DNA of 64,000 nt, from the NCBI GenBank assembly GCA_013214575.1, contig JABSSD010000027.1, forward strand, positions 1 to 64,000, read 5' to 3'. Under the pieces are notes generated by a model that worked only from the letters and a program-made list of their open reading frames with translations, was not told where the DNA came from and ran no database searches. Made by a program: the position numbers and the translations under genes. Position 1 is the stretch's first letter. Each line of letters opens with the position of its first letter. This document shows, piece after piece, positions 1 to 8,306 of this stretch. Source of the stretch: Paracoccaceae bacterium. Its GTDB lineage: Bacteria; Pseudomonadota; Alphaproteobacteria; Rhodobacterales; Rhodobacteraceae.

Positions 1-1394
1 GGCGTTTGAACCGACAATGCATCGACTGTGTTGACTGACACGGTCCCAACGTTCAGCCGATCCGACACCCGGCAGGCCCGGCTAAGATTGTCGGTCCAGA
101 CCGAGGCGGCCAGCCCGTAGATACTGTCGTTCGCCATTGCACCCACTTCATCTTCACTGTCGAAAGCAATGATCGACAAAACCGGACCAAAGATTTCATC
201 CCGTGCAAGTGGGTCGTTATGGGCAACGTCGTCAAATATGGTCGGCTGAATAAAACAGCCTTTGCCATTCACTGTGACACGCTCACCTCCGGCGACAAGA
301 TTGGCTGTCTTCTTGCCTTCGTCGATAAACCGCATGATGCCCCGGGTTTGGTTCTCGTCGACAATCGCGCCCATTTTCGAAGCCGGATCAAGTGGGTCTC
401 CGGGCTGGGTCGCGCTTGCCCTTACGATCATCTTTTCCACAAATTCATCTTTGATCGAGCGTTCGACATACATCCGTGAATTAGCCGAGCACACCTCGCC
501 CTGATTGAAGAAGATACCAAATGCGGCCATATCCGCAGCCGTGTCCAGATCCTCGCAATCCGCGAATATCAGGTTGGGGCTCTTGCCTCCGGTTTCAGGC
601 CAAATCTGTTTCAGGTTGGACTGACCGGAATACTGCATGAACATCTTGCCGATCGCGGTGGAGCCGGTAAACGCCAGACAATCCACATCCATATGCAAAC
701 CCAACGCTTTGCCCGCGGTCGCACCAAAGCCAGGCACCACGTTGAACACGCCATCAGGCACGCCGGCCTCTGCCGCCAGTTCGGCCAGGCGCAACGCTGA
801 AAGCGGCGATTGCTCTGCGGGTTTGAGCACCACTGAATTGCCGGCAGCCAAGGCCGCTGCAGCCTTCCAGGTCGCCATGTCCAGTGGGAAGTTCCACGGA
901 GTTACCGCGCCGACCACACCAAGGGGTACGCGCTTCACCAGCGCCAGATCGCCCGGTCCGGTCGGGGCTACCTCGTCATAGATCTTGTCGATGGCTTCGG
1001 CATACCATTGGAAAAAATGTGCGCTTCCGGGCGCGTCAACGGTCACCGCATCGGTGACCAGCTTGCCCATGTCGAGACTGTCCAGCAGTGCCATCTCTTC
1101 CAGATGGGCACGGATCAGATCCGCCAATTTCAACAGCACCGCCTTGCGGTCCCCCGGTGCCATGCGGGACCAGACACCTTTTTCAAAGGCGCGGCGGCCT
1201 GCCGCGACAGCCAGATCCACATCTTCAGCGTCACATTCCGCAACGGTGGTTATAACCTCGCCTGTTGCCGGGTTGATGCTGTCGTAGCGTTTCCCGGAAA
1301 CCGCATTGACGAACTTGCCGTCGATAAAGGCCTGGCCCCGAAAGGAAAGCTGTTCCGCACGGGATTGCCAATCTTGATGGGTGTAATTCAGCAT
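1..1394 (-). CDS. Aldehyde dehydrogenase (NAD(P)+-dependent), C-terminus beyond window
   Basis: My reverse-strand translation starts MLNYTHQDWQS at 1394 and stays open to base 1, giving at least 464 residues of the roughly 495 usual for the ALDH superfamily. It oxidises an aldehyde to the acid. Visible family signatures are the nucleotide-fold stretch VTPWNFPLDMA, the PETGGKSPN segment with the general-base Glu region, and the nucleophile in NQGEVCSA, whose Cys is residue 302 as in classical ALDH numbering. It most resembles PuuC/betaine-aldehyde-type enzymes, but the substrate cannot be read from sequence. It starts 23 bp after the DUF1028 gene and is probably the last gene of that operon, so it likely oxidises an aldehyde released by the upstream monooxygenases (inference). 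Confidence 0.93.
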   Translation of the reverse strand, partial: MLNYTHQDWQSRAEQLSFRGQAFIDGKFVNAVSGKRYDSINPATGEVITTVAECDAEDVDLAVAAGRRAFEKGVWSRMAPGDRKAVLLKLADLIRAHLEEMALLDSLDMGKLVTDAVTVDAPGSAHFFQWYAEAIDKIYDEVAPTGPGDLALVKRVPLGVVGAVTPWNFPLDMATWKAAAALAAGNSVVLKPAEQSPLSALRLAELAAEAGVPDGVFNVVPGFGATAGKALGLHMDVDCLAFTGSTAIGKMFMQYSGQSNLKQIWPETGGKSPNLIFADCEDLDTAADMAAFGIFFNQGEVCSANSRMYVERSIKDEFVEKMIVRASATQPGDPLDPASKMGAIVDENQTRGIMRFIDEGKKTANLVAGGERVTVNGKGCFIQPTIFDDVAHNDPLARDEIFGPVLSIIAFDSEDEVGAMANDSIYGLAASVWTDNLSRACRVSDRLNVGTVSVNTVDALSVQT

Positions 1395-1417
1395 GTCTGT
1401 TTTCCTGCCTTAACTGG

Positions 1418-2092
1418 TCACTGGTCACCGGGCACGCCATAAGACGGTGCCTCGCGCGGGTCGAGCGCGCGCTGGATGTAAGCGTCCAGCTGTGGCTTGT
1501 AGATGTCCCATGCCGTGGCAATGGCTTCGATTGGGCAATCCTCAGTCCAGTCACAGCGCAGATCCGCCACCGGCCAACTGACGTTGTCGACGATTTTCAT
1601 CCCGGCCGAATGTAGCGACCCGGCCTCGCCCCCGGCCGCAAGGCCTGCGCGCATGGCCGCAATCAACCGGTCACCAAGATGGCCAGACGATGCCAGGAAC
1701 GCATCAACAATGGCCTGTGGCACGCCTTCGTTCGCCAGTAGGTTCCCGCCCGAAGCGACATTTTCGCCCTGGGCCTGTGTCCAGATTCCCAGCGAGTTGG
1801 GGCCGGAGTGAATGGCGGTTCCGCCGCTGCGGTCCACCGCCAGCACCTGTCGGTATTCGATGAATTTACCCTTCGCCACCACTGTTTCGATGGCTTCTTT
1901 GGCTGTGAGACCGCTTTGCATCAAATCCAGCGCAAGCGGGCCAAGCGTCGGGTCGGTCACATTTTGCGAAGCCACAGCGCCGACACCGGCGCGTGCAAAC
2001 GCGCAGCGTGCAGCCACAGCCGGCGAGGACGAGGAAATTGCGATACCGAACATACCAGTTTTTGCACAGCGGGCGACAAGCGAAAATGTCAT
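1418..2092 (-). CDS. DUF1028 family protein (Ntn-hydrolase-like)
   Basis: A 224-residue protein beginning MTFSLVARCAKTGMFGIAISSSSPAVAARC. This N-terminal pattern with the SSSPAVAARC segment and the later GGNLLA motif marks the DUF1028 family, predicted to share the Ntn-hydrolase fold; no member's reaction is firmly known to me. There is no signal peptide or membrane segment. It begins 4 bp after the RidA-family stop and ends 23 bp before the aldehyde dehydrogenase, so the three are almost certainly co-transcribed. A role as amidohydrolase in catabolism of a nitrogen compound would fit the RidA neighbour, but that is inference. Confidence 0.85.
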   Translation of the reverse strand: MTFSLVARCAKTGMFGIAISSSSPAVAARCAFARAGVGAVASQNVTDPTLGPLALDLMQSGLTAKEAIETVVAKGKFIEYRQVLAVDRSGGTAIHSGPNSLGIWTQAQGENVASGGNLLANEGVPQAIVDAFLASSGHLGDRLIAAMRAGLAAGGEAGSLHSAGMKIVDNVSWPVADLRCDWTEDCPIEAIATAWDIYKPQLDAYIQRALDPREAPSYGVPGDQ

Positions 2093-2096
2093 ATTC

Positions 2097-2513
2097 TTAC
2101 TCCGGAATTACGGCGGTGGCGTCGATTTCAACAAGCCAATCAGGCCGTGCGAGAGCCTGAACCACCAGCCCGGTCGAGACCGGGTGCACCCCTTTGATAT
2201 ATTCGCCCATGGTGCGATAGACGGACTCGCGGTGGCGCACGTCAGTGATATAGACCACCACCTTGACCAGATCCTCCATCTGACCGCCAGCTTCTTCAAT
2301 CAACTGACGGATGTTCTGCATCACCTTATGGGTTTGCTCAACGGGATCGTGGCTGTCGATATTTGCCGCATCCTCTAGGTTCTGCGGGCATTGGCCGCGC
2401 AGGTATACGGTCTTTCCACCCTGGGTGACGACGGCCTGACACAGGTCGTTGTCCAGGTTCTGTTCCGGGTAGGTCTCGGATGTGTTGAATTTCCGGATCC
2501 GTGTATGGGTCAT
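2097..2513 (-). CDS. RidA/YjgF/YER057c/UK114 family protein
   Basis: A 138-residue protein of the RidA superfamily, whose founding members hydrolyse reactive enamine/imine intermediates and whose RutC-type members act in N-heterocycle breakdown. The conserved core is visible: GGKTVYLRGQCPQ, the VVVYITDVRHRE strand with its Arg, and the C-terminal VEIDATAVIPE. I chose the ATG at 2513 because GGAG lies six bases upstream; in-frame ATGs at 2525 and 2537 would add 4 to 8 residues without a good ribosome site. It sits 104 bp after the HpaB-family gene and 4 bp before DUF1028. RidA members beside oxygenases often quench unstable amino-acrylate-like products, which suggests a nitrogen-containing substrate here (inference). 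Confidence 0.9.
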   Translation of the reverse strand: MTHTRIRKFNTSETYPEQNLDNDLCQAVVTQGGKTVYLRGQCPQNLEDAANIDSHDPVEQTHKVMQNIRQLIEEAGGQMEDLVKVVVYITDVRHRESVYRTMGEYIKGVHPVSTGLVVQALARPDWLVEIDATAVIPE

Positions 2514-2617
2514 TTCGATCTCCATCAAGTTAGGCATTATGAGCGAAGAAGCTGTAGCGGAGTTAGGTGAGACTGGTGTTTTGCAACCGAGTTGGGGCAC
2601 TGCGGTTGACTGGCAGA

Positions 2618-4150
2618 TCACCCCACTGATGTTTCGGGCGTTTGGGACGCAATGTCGTTCGAAAACCAGCTCGACACCGCCGAGTCCCTGGAGCTCAAAG
2701 ACTGTTCCCCCATCACCTTGTCGGACAGACCGGCGACGTCTTTGACAAAGGCCAGAGGTCCGTCCCAATCGAAGTTTTGATAGACAGCAGCAAGATGCGC
2801 AAAGGGCGGAGACTGGGTGAACAGCTGGAAAGACAAGCGATGGCCCGCAAAATCTGAGTTGAGCATGTCGCGGGTCAAAGCCAATAGCTTGCGGCGGTCT
2901 TCGGCGGCCCATTCGTCATTGATGGTATAATATTTGTCCATCCACGGCTTGGTCTCCGGGTTCTGAAAGGTCGCGGCATCCGGGGTTACACAGATCTGTC
3001 CGCCACACAGTTCGCGGGCGATGTGCATCACCTCATGCAGTTGCGAACAGGCGAGGACGCGGCCCGCATAGAGCAGCGACTGGTTCGGCATCATCAAGCC
3101 AGCCGGAGATTTCTCAGCCAGAGCGATGGCGGCGGTCAGATGCGCATTGATCCCCTCGCGATAGCAAGCCAAGGCAGACAGCTTTTCCTGCACACCTTGA
3201 TATTTATCCAGACCGGTCTGACGCACGTTGAACAGGGCGGCGCCGATCATCATGTCGGCGAACTTCAGGTTGCGCTGAATAAAGGCAAAGGCCGTGTATC
3301 TGTGCAGCGAGGCGCGCATGAACTTCGCCGCTTGGGTATGGCGGTAAAACAGCACGTTCTCCCATGGGATCAGCACGTCGTCGAAGATCACCAGCGCGTC
3401 GACCTCATCAAACTTGTTGGCCAGCGGGTAGTCTTGAGGTGACGCACGCCCGGCAAAACCGGTCCGGCAGATGAATTTGAGGTTGGGCGAATTCAGATCG
3501 CAGATGAAACCCACCGCGTATTCCGACAGCTCATCCGACCCCCAGTTGGCGATGGTTGGCTTAGTGTACGCCTGGTTGGCATAGGCTGCTGCGGTTTCAT
3601 ACTTTGCCCCGCGCACAACGATGCCTGCGTCGGTCTCCCTGACCACATGCAAAAGCATGTCCGGATCCTGATCCTGCGCCGGTTTCGAGCGGTCGCCTTT
3701 TGGGTCAGTATTCGCGGAGATCTGAAAAATATCCCCCTTTACCACATTGGAAATGTGGCTTTCGATATTGTTGGCAAACTGCGGGTCGATCTCGTTCAGC
3801 ACCTCCGCCCCATCAAAAAGCGACCACATTTCGCCGACGGTCTCATCACCGACACGGGTCACCACACCACCGATTTTGTTCATCACGTGATCGGTAGCGC
3901 GGCGTTTGGACCACCAATCGGTCTGGCTATAGGGCAGCTTGTGCCCCACCGGAGACGTTTCGCCGCCTTCGGTATAGGTCAGTATCCCCTTGCTGGTCTC
4001 TTCATGCTGCATATCGTAGAGACGTGCGCGAATATCAACCAGCGGCTTAAACTGAGGGTGAGTGGTGACGTCATTGACGCGTTCACCATTGATATAGACG
4101 TCACGTTCTCCGCGAATCGAATCCCGATACTGCGCACCTGTACGTATCAT
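2618..4150 (-). CDS. 4-hydroxyphenylacetate 3-hydroxylase (HpaB) family protein
   Basis: A 510-residue member of the HpaB/acyl-CoA dehydrogenase-fold family. HpaB enzymes are FADH2-using aromatic hydroxylases; a sister group, 4-hydroxybutyryl-CoA dehydratase (AbfD), carries a 4Fe-4S cluster. Family segments seen are TDPKGDRSKP, ETDAGIVVRGAKY and the Trp-rich PWENVLFY. The first third of the protein has no cysteine and there is no HxxxxxxC pair in the middle, so the AbfD cluster ligands are missing and a flavin monooxygenase is likelier. No HpaC-type flavin reductase gene is in the window. Start: ATG at 4150 has a perfect AGGAGG five bases upstream; an in-frame TTG 18 bases further up is unlikely. 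Substrate unknown. Confidence 0.88.
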   Translation of the reverse strand: MIRTGAQYRDSIRGERDVYINGERVNDVTTHPQFKPLVDIRARLYDMQHEETSKGILTYTEGGETSPVGHKLPYSQTDWWSKRRATDHVMNKIGGVVTRVGDETVGEMWSLFDGAEVLNEIDPQFANNIESHISNVVKGDIFQISANTDPKGDRSKPAQDQDPDMLLHVVRETDAGIVVRGAKYETAAAYANQAYTKPTIANWGSDELSEYAVGFICDLNSPNLKFICRTGFAGRASPQDYPLANKFDEVDALVIFDDVLIPWENVLFYRHTQAAKFMRASLHRYTAFAFIQRNLKFADMMIGAALFNVRQTGLDKYQGVQEKLSALACYREGINAHLTAAIALAEKSPAGLMMPNQSLLYAGRVLACSQLHEVMHIARELCGGQICVTPDAATFQNPETKPWMDKYYTINDEWAAEDRRKLLALTRDMLNSDFAGHRLSFQLFTQSPPFAHLAAVYQNFDWDGPLAFVKDVAGLSDKVMGEQSLSSRDSAVSSWFSNDIASQTPETSVG

Positions 4151-4300
4151 TTTGGCCTCCTGAGGCAACGACCGCCCCAGAAAGAGAGTTGCGGGTCGCG
4201 TTTCACCCTTAGAATTTCACATCGGGTTTCTGATTTGAAAGAACGGTCTGTCTGGTCGCTGATAAGCTTATGCCCCCTTCCCCGCCGCGCAATTAAGATA

Positions 4301-5560
4301 TCAGCTTTCTGATGGCCCGCTGTATTGCAGGTATTTGCGCTGGGTTGCGATATGGTCTGCCACATGCTTGGCGTCGTGCCAGACTCCCCAGATAAAACTG
4401 GACCCCCGGCAGGATTGCCAGGGCAACCCCAGAAAATAGACCCCAGGCTCTGAAGACAAGCCTTTTTGGTGTTTTGGCTTTCCCGCCTCGTCAAAGGCAT
4501 CGACTTTCAACCAACTGAAATCCTGAGAAAACCCAGTTGCCCAGATAATTGAGGTCACGCCGGCTTCGGCCAAATTCAATTCGCGAACCGGATCGCTTAC
4601 ACTTTCCGGGACGGGACCAAAGTCGCGCGCGTCAGGATCTTCCGGAAAGTCGAGCCCATTTCGGGTGACATAGGCGTCGGCTGCATCAAGCATCGACAGA
4701 TAGCCGGCATCGCCATTGGCGACATTCTCGGCAAGATCTGCTTCGAAGGACAAAACGCCATCCTCAAATTTCTGCGTCATACCAACGAGTGTTATTCCCT
4801 GAGCCGCCAGATCCCGAAAGTCGACCGTATGGCCGCCGCGGGCACCGCTTACGCAGATTGTGAAACGTTCTGTGCCTGGCTTCATCGCAGCCGCATCCCA
4901 CATGCCGAGAACGCCAAGCCACCATACATTGTCGCGTCCTCGATAGGCGCGTGGCGGACGATCATGTGGGCCCACGGAAAGGTAAACCTTCTTGCCGGCG
5001 CGCATCAGCTCATCCGCAATCTGCACACCTGACGACCCGGCACCGACGACCATCACAGCACCGTCGGGAAGCTGATCAGGGTTGCGGTAATCGAACGAGT
5101 GCATCTGTACGATGTCCGTTTCCTTCGGAACAACCGGCGGCACGACCGGGCATTGGAACGCGCCGGTGGCGGCCACAATGTTTCTTGCTTCAAACACTCC
5201 GTCAGAGGTTTCAACACGAAAACCTGGGCGATTGGCAAGCTGCTCGGCCTGTTTTACTTCCACACCACAGCGAATCGGAGCCTCGATCATATTCGCATAT
5301 TCCACGAAATAGTCCGCCACCCTGTCTTTCGATACGAAGGCATCGGGATCGGTATCGGAAAACTCCAGACCCGGAAAACGGTCATGCCAGGCAGGGCCAT
5401 TGGCAACCAGCGAATCCCAACGCCCCGTGCGCCAGCGTTCAGCAATTCTATCGCGCTCCAGAACGACGTGCGGCACGCCATTCCTGGTCAGGTGTTCGCT
5501 CATGGCGACACCGGCCTGGCCAGCGCCAACGACGAGCGTATCTACTTTTTCAATCGACAT
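4301..5560 (-). CDS. FAD/NADPH-dependent flavin-containing monooxygenase
   Basis: A 419-residue class B-like flavoprotein monooxygenase. The FAD Rossmann motif GAGQAG is near residue 14, and the second dinucleotide motif GAGSSG follows near residue 175. The ATG motif ATGFSQDF of the FMO/YUCCA group lies in the C-terminal third. Such enzymes hydroxylate N or S atoms or decarboxylate indole-pyruvate-type acids using NADPH and O2. Start ATG at 5560 has GAAGGA seven bases upstream; another ATG at 5584 would add eight residues. It lies 150 bp upstream of the HpaB-family gene and probably belongs to the same catabolic unit, but substrate cannot be assigned. Confidence 0.88.
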   Translation of the reverse strand: MSIEKVDTLVVGAGQAGVAMSEHLTRNGVPHVVLERDRIAERWRTGRWDSLVANGPAWHDRFPGLEFSDTDPDAFVSKDRVADYFVEYANMIEAPIRCGVEVKQAEQLANRPGFRVETSDGVFEARNIVAATGAFQCPVVPPVVPKETDIVQMHSFDYRNPDQLPDGAVMVVGAGSSGVQIADELMRAGKKVYLSVGPHDRPPRAYRGRDNVWWLGVLGMWDAAAMKPGTERFTICVSGARGGHTVDFRDLAAQGITLVGMTQKFEDGVLSFEADLAENVANGDAGYLSMLDAADAYVTRNGLDFPEDPDARDFGPVPESVSDPVRELNLAEAGVTSIIWATGFSQDFSWLKVDAFDEAGKPKHQKGLSSEPGVYFLGLPWQSCRGSSFIWGVWHDAKHVADHIATQRKYLQYSGPSES

Positions 5561-5919
5561 ATTTTCGTCCTTCGAACTTGCCATTCCACAATTTTCAGCG
5601 GGTCTGCCAACATCCTAACCGAACCCTCAAATAGTCGAAAATATGGTTTCAAAAAGCATTGCTTTGGCTAAGGCTAATCAACTCGAAAACAGGGGCGGTT
5701 CAAACGGCCGTTTTAATTTCCAACTGAATAGTCAGGCCCGAGAGGTCAATGGACGGGGACCGTTATTAACACGTCCCTCTCCTCACGACGCAGGCGGTCT
5801 GCCTTGCCAAGGCGGGCGTTTGCCTTTTCGACGCCCGCATTGCCCCTCATGGCCTCCTTCATCGCAAATACCGCTCAAAAGAGACCGGAACCAAACCGTG
5901 GCAAATCCAAGCCCTGGCC
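5561..5919. other. Intergenic region between E1 gene and FMO gene
   Basis: About 360 bases without a convincing gene. The only structure noticed is a perfect 8-bp inverted repeat GCGGGCGT / ACGCCCGC with an 11-base loop at 5812-5838; it lacks a T-run on either strand, so I do not call it a terminator. The gap probably holds the promoter of the flavin monooxygenase operon. Confidence 0.5.
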
Positions 5920-8106
5920 CTAATCAGCTGCGACCAAGGCTAGGGCTGCGCTGACAATACTGTCTTTTGACGGCAGGCTGGCGGCATATGCCGGCCCGGT
6001 TGCAATGAAGCAATCCCCAGCCACATGCCGGGCAATTGCCGTGGCGCCGTTTTCGGCGAACAGGGTCATCAAGGCCTCGGACTGACTGCCAGTACTGCGA
6101 CACTCATCGACGATCAGGATGTTGCGGCAATCCTTGCTGGCCGCCAGAATCGCCTCAGCCGGAAGCGGTGCCAGCCAGCGCATGTCGATGACGCGGGTCT
6201 TGATCCCTTTGGCGGCAAGATCTGCCTGGGCCTGCACCGAAAGGTAACGCCCATTGCCATAGGTCACAATTGCCAGATCACTCCCATCTCCGTGTACGCC
6301 GACATCGTCCAAGGGGATGCTTTTGCTCACCGGCGGATAAAGCTGCATCCAAGCTTCGTCTTTTTCGCGATGAAGATCGCGCATGGAATACAGCGCAATC
6401 GGCTCAATAAACACCACCACCCGCTGCTCTTCGCGGGCAAGTCGCAGGCATTCGCGCAGCATCATCACCGCCTCGGCCCCATCAGAGGGACAGGCAATCA
6501 CCAAACCCGGAATGTCGCGCAACACCGCCAGAGAGTTGTCATTGTGAAAATGACCGCCAAAGCCTTTTTGGTAGCCCAGACCGGCGATACGCAGCACCAT
6601 GGGATTGGTAAATTGACCATCCGAAAAAAACGACAGAGTTGCGGCCTCGCCCCTGATCTGGTCTTCGGCGTTGTGCAGATAGGCTAGAAACTGGATTTCG
6701 GGCATCGGGACAAAGCCGTTATGGCCCATGCCAATCGCCAGACCCAGAATCGATTGCTCATCCAGCAAGGTGTCGATGACCCGATCCGGGCCAAATCTCT
6801 GGTGCAATTTTTGGGTGACTCCGTAAACGCCGCCCTTGCGCCCAATATCCTCACCCATCATCACAATTTCGGAGTGCTGGAGCATGAGATCGGTGATCGC
6901 CCAGTTGATCAGGCGGCTCATGGGTTGAGGGTTTTCCATAGAGCGGAGATCGCTGCCAAAGGCCTGAACACGGGCGTCCGGGCTAGGTGGTGATGCGGTC
7001 AGGCAGGGGCGTTTTGGTGGCACCAGGCTGGTGGCAATTTGCTCAGCGGTTTGCAGATGAGGACGGGTAATCACTTCGGCAGCGACGGCCTCCACATGCA
7101 GGCAGGTTTCCTCATAAATCTCCAACGCCTGTTGTGGTTGCAATGCGCCGGCATCCCGCAGCAGACGCACGGAATGCAGTAGCGGATCATTGGCCTCGTC
7201 GCTCTCCACTTCGGCTTTGCTCAGGTAGGTGGTCGGCACATCTGCACCGGCGTGGCCGTATAACCGCACCGTCCGCAAATGTAAGAAGGCTGGTTTGCGT
7301 TTGCGTCTGACGTAGTCGGCCGCCGCAGTCGCCACCTTATGAGTTTGGTAAATATCCAGCCCGTCGGCCTGAAAATACTTGATGCCGGGCCGGTGCTCCA
7401 TCGATGCCTGGATCCAGCCTGTTGGGGTTTTGGTGGAAATCCCAATACCATTGTCCTCGCAAATCAATAACAACGGCAATGGAACCGATTGAACCGAGGT
7501 CCAGCCGGCCGTGTTGATGGCCCCCTGCGCCGTCGAATGGTTGGCAGAGGCATCGCCAAAGGAGCACATGACAAGCGCATCATCAGGCAATTGGCGGTGC
7601 TGAGGTGGATTTCGCCTGGCGGCGCCAATCGAATAGGCCGCTCCGACCGCTTTTGGCAGATGACTGGCAATGGTTGAAGTCTGCGGTGGAATCATTAATT
7701 TCTTTGATCCCAGAACCTTATGACGACCGCCTGATATAGGATCTTCGCTGGAACAGGCAAATGACAGCAACATATCGCGGACAATATCCTGATCCGGAAC
7801 CTGATCTGCACGGGCAATCTGAAAGGCGGCGTCCCGGTAATGCAGGAAGGCCATGTCACTGGGACGAAGCGCTTGCGCAACCGCCGCCATCCCCTCATGA
7901 CCGCTTGAGCCAATGGTATAATACCCCTGACCGTTTTTTTGCATAGTGCGGCTGGTTAAATCCAATGCCCGGCTCAGACATTGAGCTCGGTAAATCGACA
8001 CGGCACAGTCCGCCGAAACAACCGCCAGTGGCGCGGCACCCTCTGGCAAATCCTCAGACGCCACACGACGGCGGAAATTGTTGTTAACGATCTGCGCACG
8101 ATCCAT
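5920..8106 (-). CDS. 2-oxoacid dehydrogenase E1, alpha and beta subunits fused
   Basis: A 728-residue thiamine-diphosphate enzyme that joins the E1-alpha and E1-beta chains of pyruvate or branched-chain 2-oxoacid dehydrogenases in one polypeptide. The alpha half carries the ThDP/Mg motif GDASANHSTAQ ending in EDNGIGI around residues 180-225. A linker near residues 365-395 leads into the beta half with MGEDIGRKGGVYGVT and the C-terminal transketolase domain with VDECRSTGSQSE. It would decarboxylate a 2-oxo acid and pass the acyl group to an E2; no E2 or E3 gene is nearby, so it either uses one encoded elsewhere or acts without it. GAGGG precedes the ATG by six bases. The 360-bp downstream gap suggests a separate transcription unit. 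Confidence 0.9.
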   Translation of the reverse strand: MDRAQIVNNNFRRRVASEDLPEGAAPLAVVSADCAVSIYRAQCLSRALDLTSRTMQKNGQGYYTIGSSGHEGMAAVAQALRPSDMAFLHYRDAAFQIARADQVPDQDIVRDMLLSFACSSEDPISGGRHKVLGSKKLMIPPQTSTIASHLPKAVGAAYSIGAARRNPPQHRQLPDDALVMCSFGDASANHSTAQGAINTAGWTSVQSVPLPLLLICEDNGIGISTKTPTGWIQASMEHRPGIKYFQADGLDIYQTHKVATAAADYVRRKRKPAFLHLRTVRLYGHAGADVPTTYLSKAEVESDEANDPLLHSVRLLRDAGALQPQQALEIYEETCLHVEAVAAEVITRPHLQTAEQIATSLVPPKRPCLTASPPSPDARVQAFGSDLRSMENPQPMSRLINWAITDLMLQHSEIVMMGEDIGRKGGVYGVTQKLHQRFGPDRVIDTLLDEQSILGLAIGMGHNGFVPMPEIQFLAYLHNAEDQIRGEAATLSFFSDGQFTNPMVLRIAGLGYQKGFGGHFHNDNSLAVLRDIPGLVIACPSDGAEAVMMLRECLRLAREEQRVVVFIEPIALYSMRDLHREKDEAWMQLYPPVSKSIPLDDVGVHGDGSDLAIVTYGNGRYLSVQAQADLAAKGIKTRVIDMRWLAPLPAEAILAASKDCRNILIVDECRSTGSQSEALMTLFAENGATAIARHVAGDCFIATGPAYAASLPSKDSIVSAALALVAAD

Positions 8107-8252
8107 TTGAAACCCTCACTGAAGTCGACCCCGTCCCCCCGTATCGGACAAATTCGGTCAAACAGCCAATGATATATCCGCAATAATGTATGACGAACAG
8201 GAATAGTAAACCCAGGCCTGACACGGCTGAAACAGTTGAAACGGTTCAGAAT

Positions 8253-8284
8253 AAAAAAGGCCAGTCCCTGTCGAGACTGGCCTT
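8253..8284 (-). terminator. Rho-independent terminator of the C1 operon
   Basis: Perfect 10-bp inverted repeat AAGGCCAGTC / GACTGGCCTT with an 8-base loop, followed on the minus strand by a run of six T. It lies 23 bp after the stop of the methyltetrahydrofolate methyltransferase and separates that operon from the E1 gene. Confidence 0.93.
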
Positions 8285-8306
8285 GGACGCTTGTTTCTTG
8301 ACCGTC

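Noticed and set aside
5812-5838. Inverted repeat as a terminator after the E1 gene
   Set aside because: No T-run follows on either strand and it lies 82 bases downstream, within a probable promoter region of the next unit.
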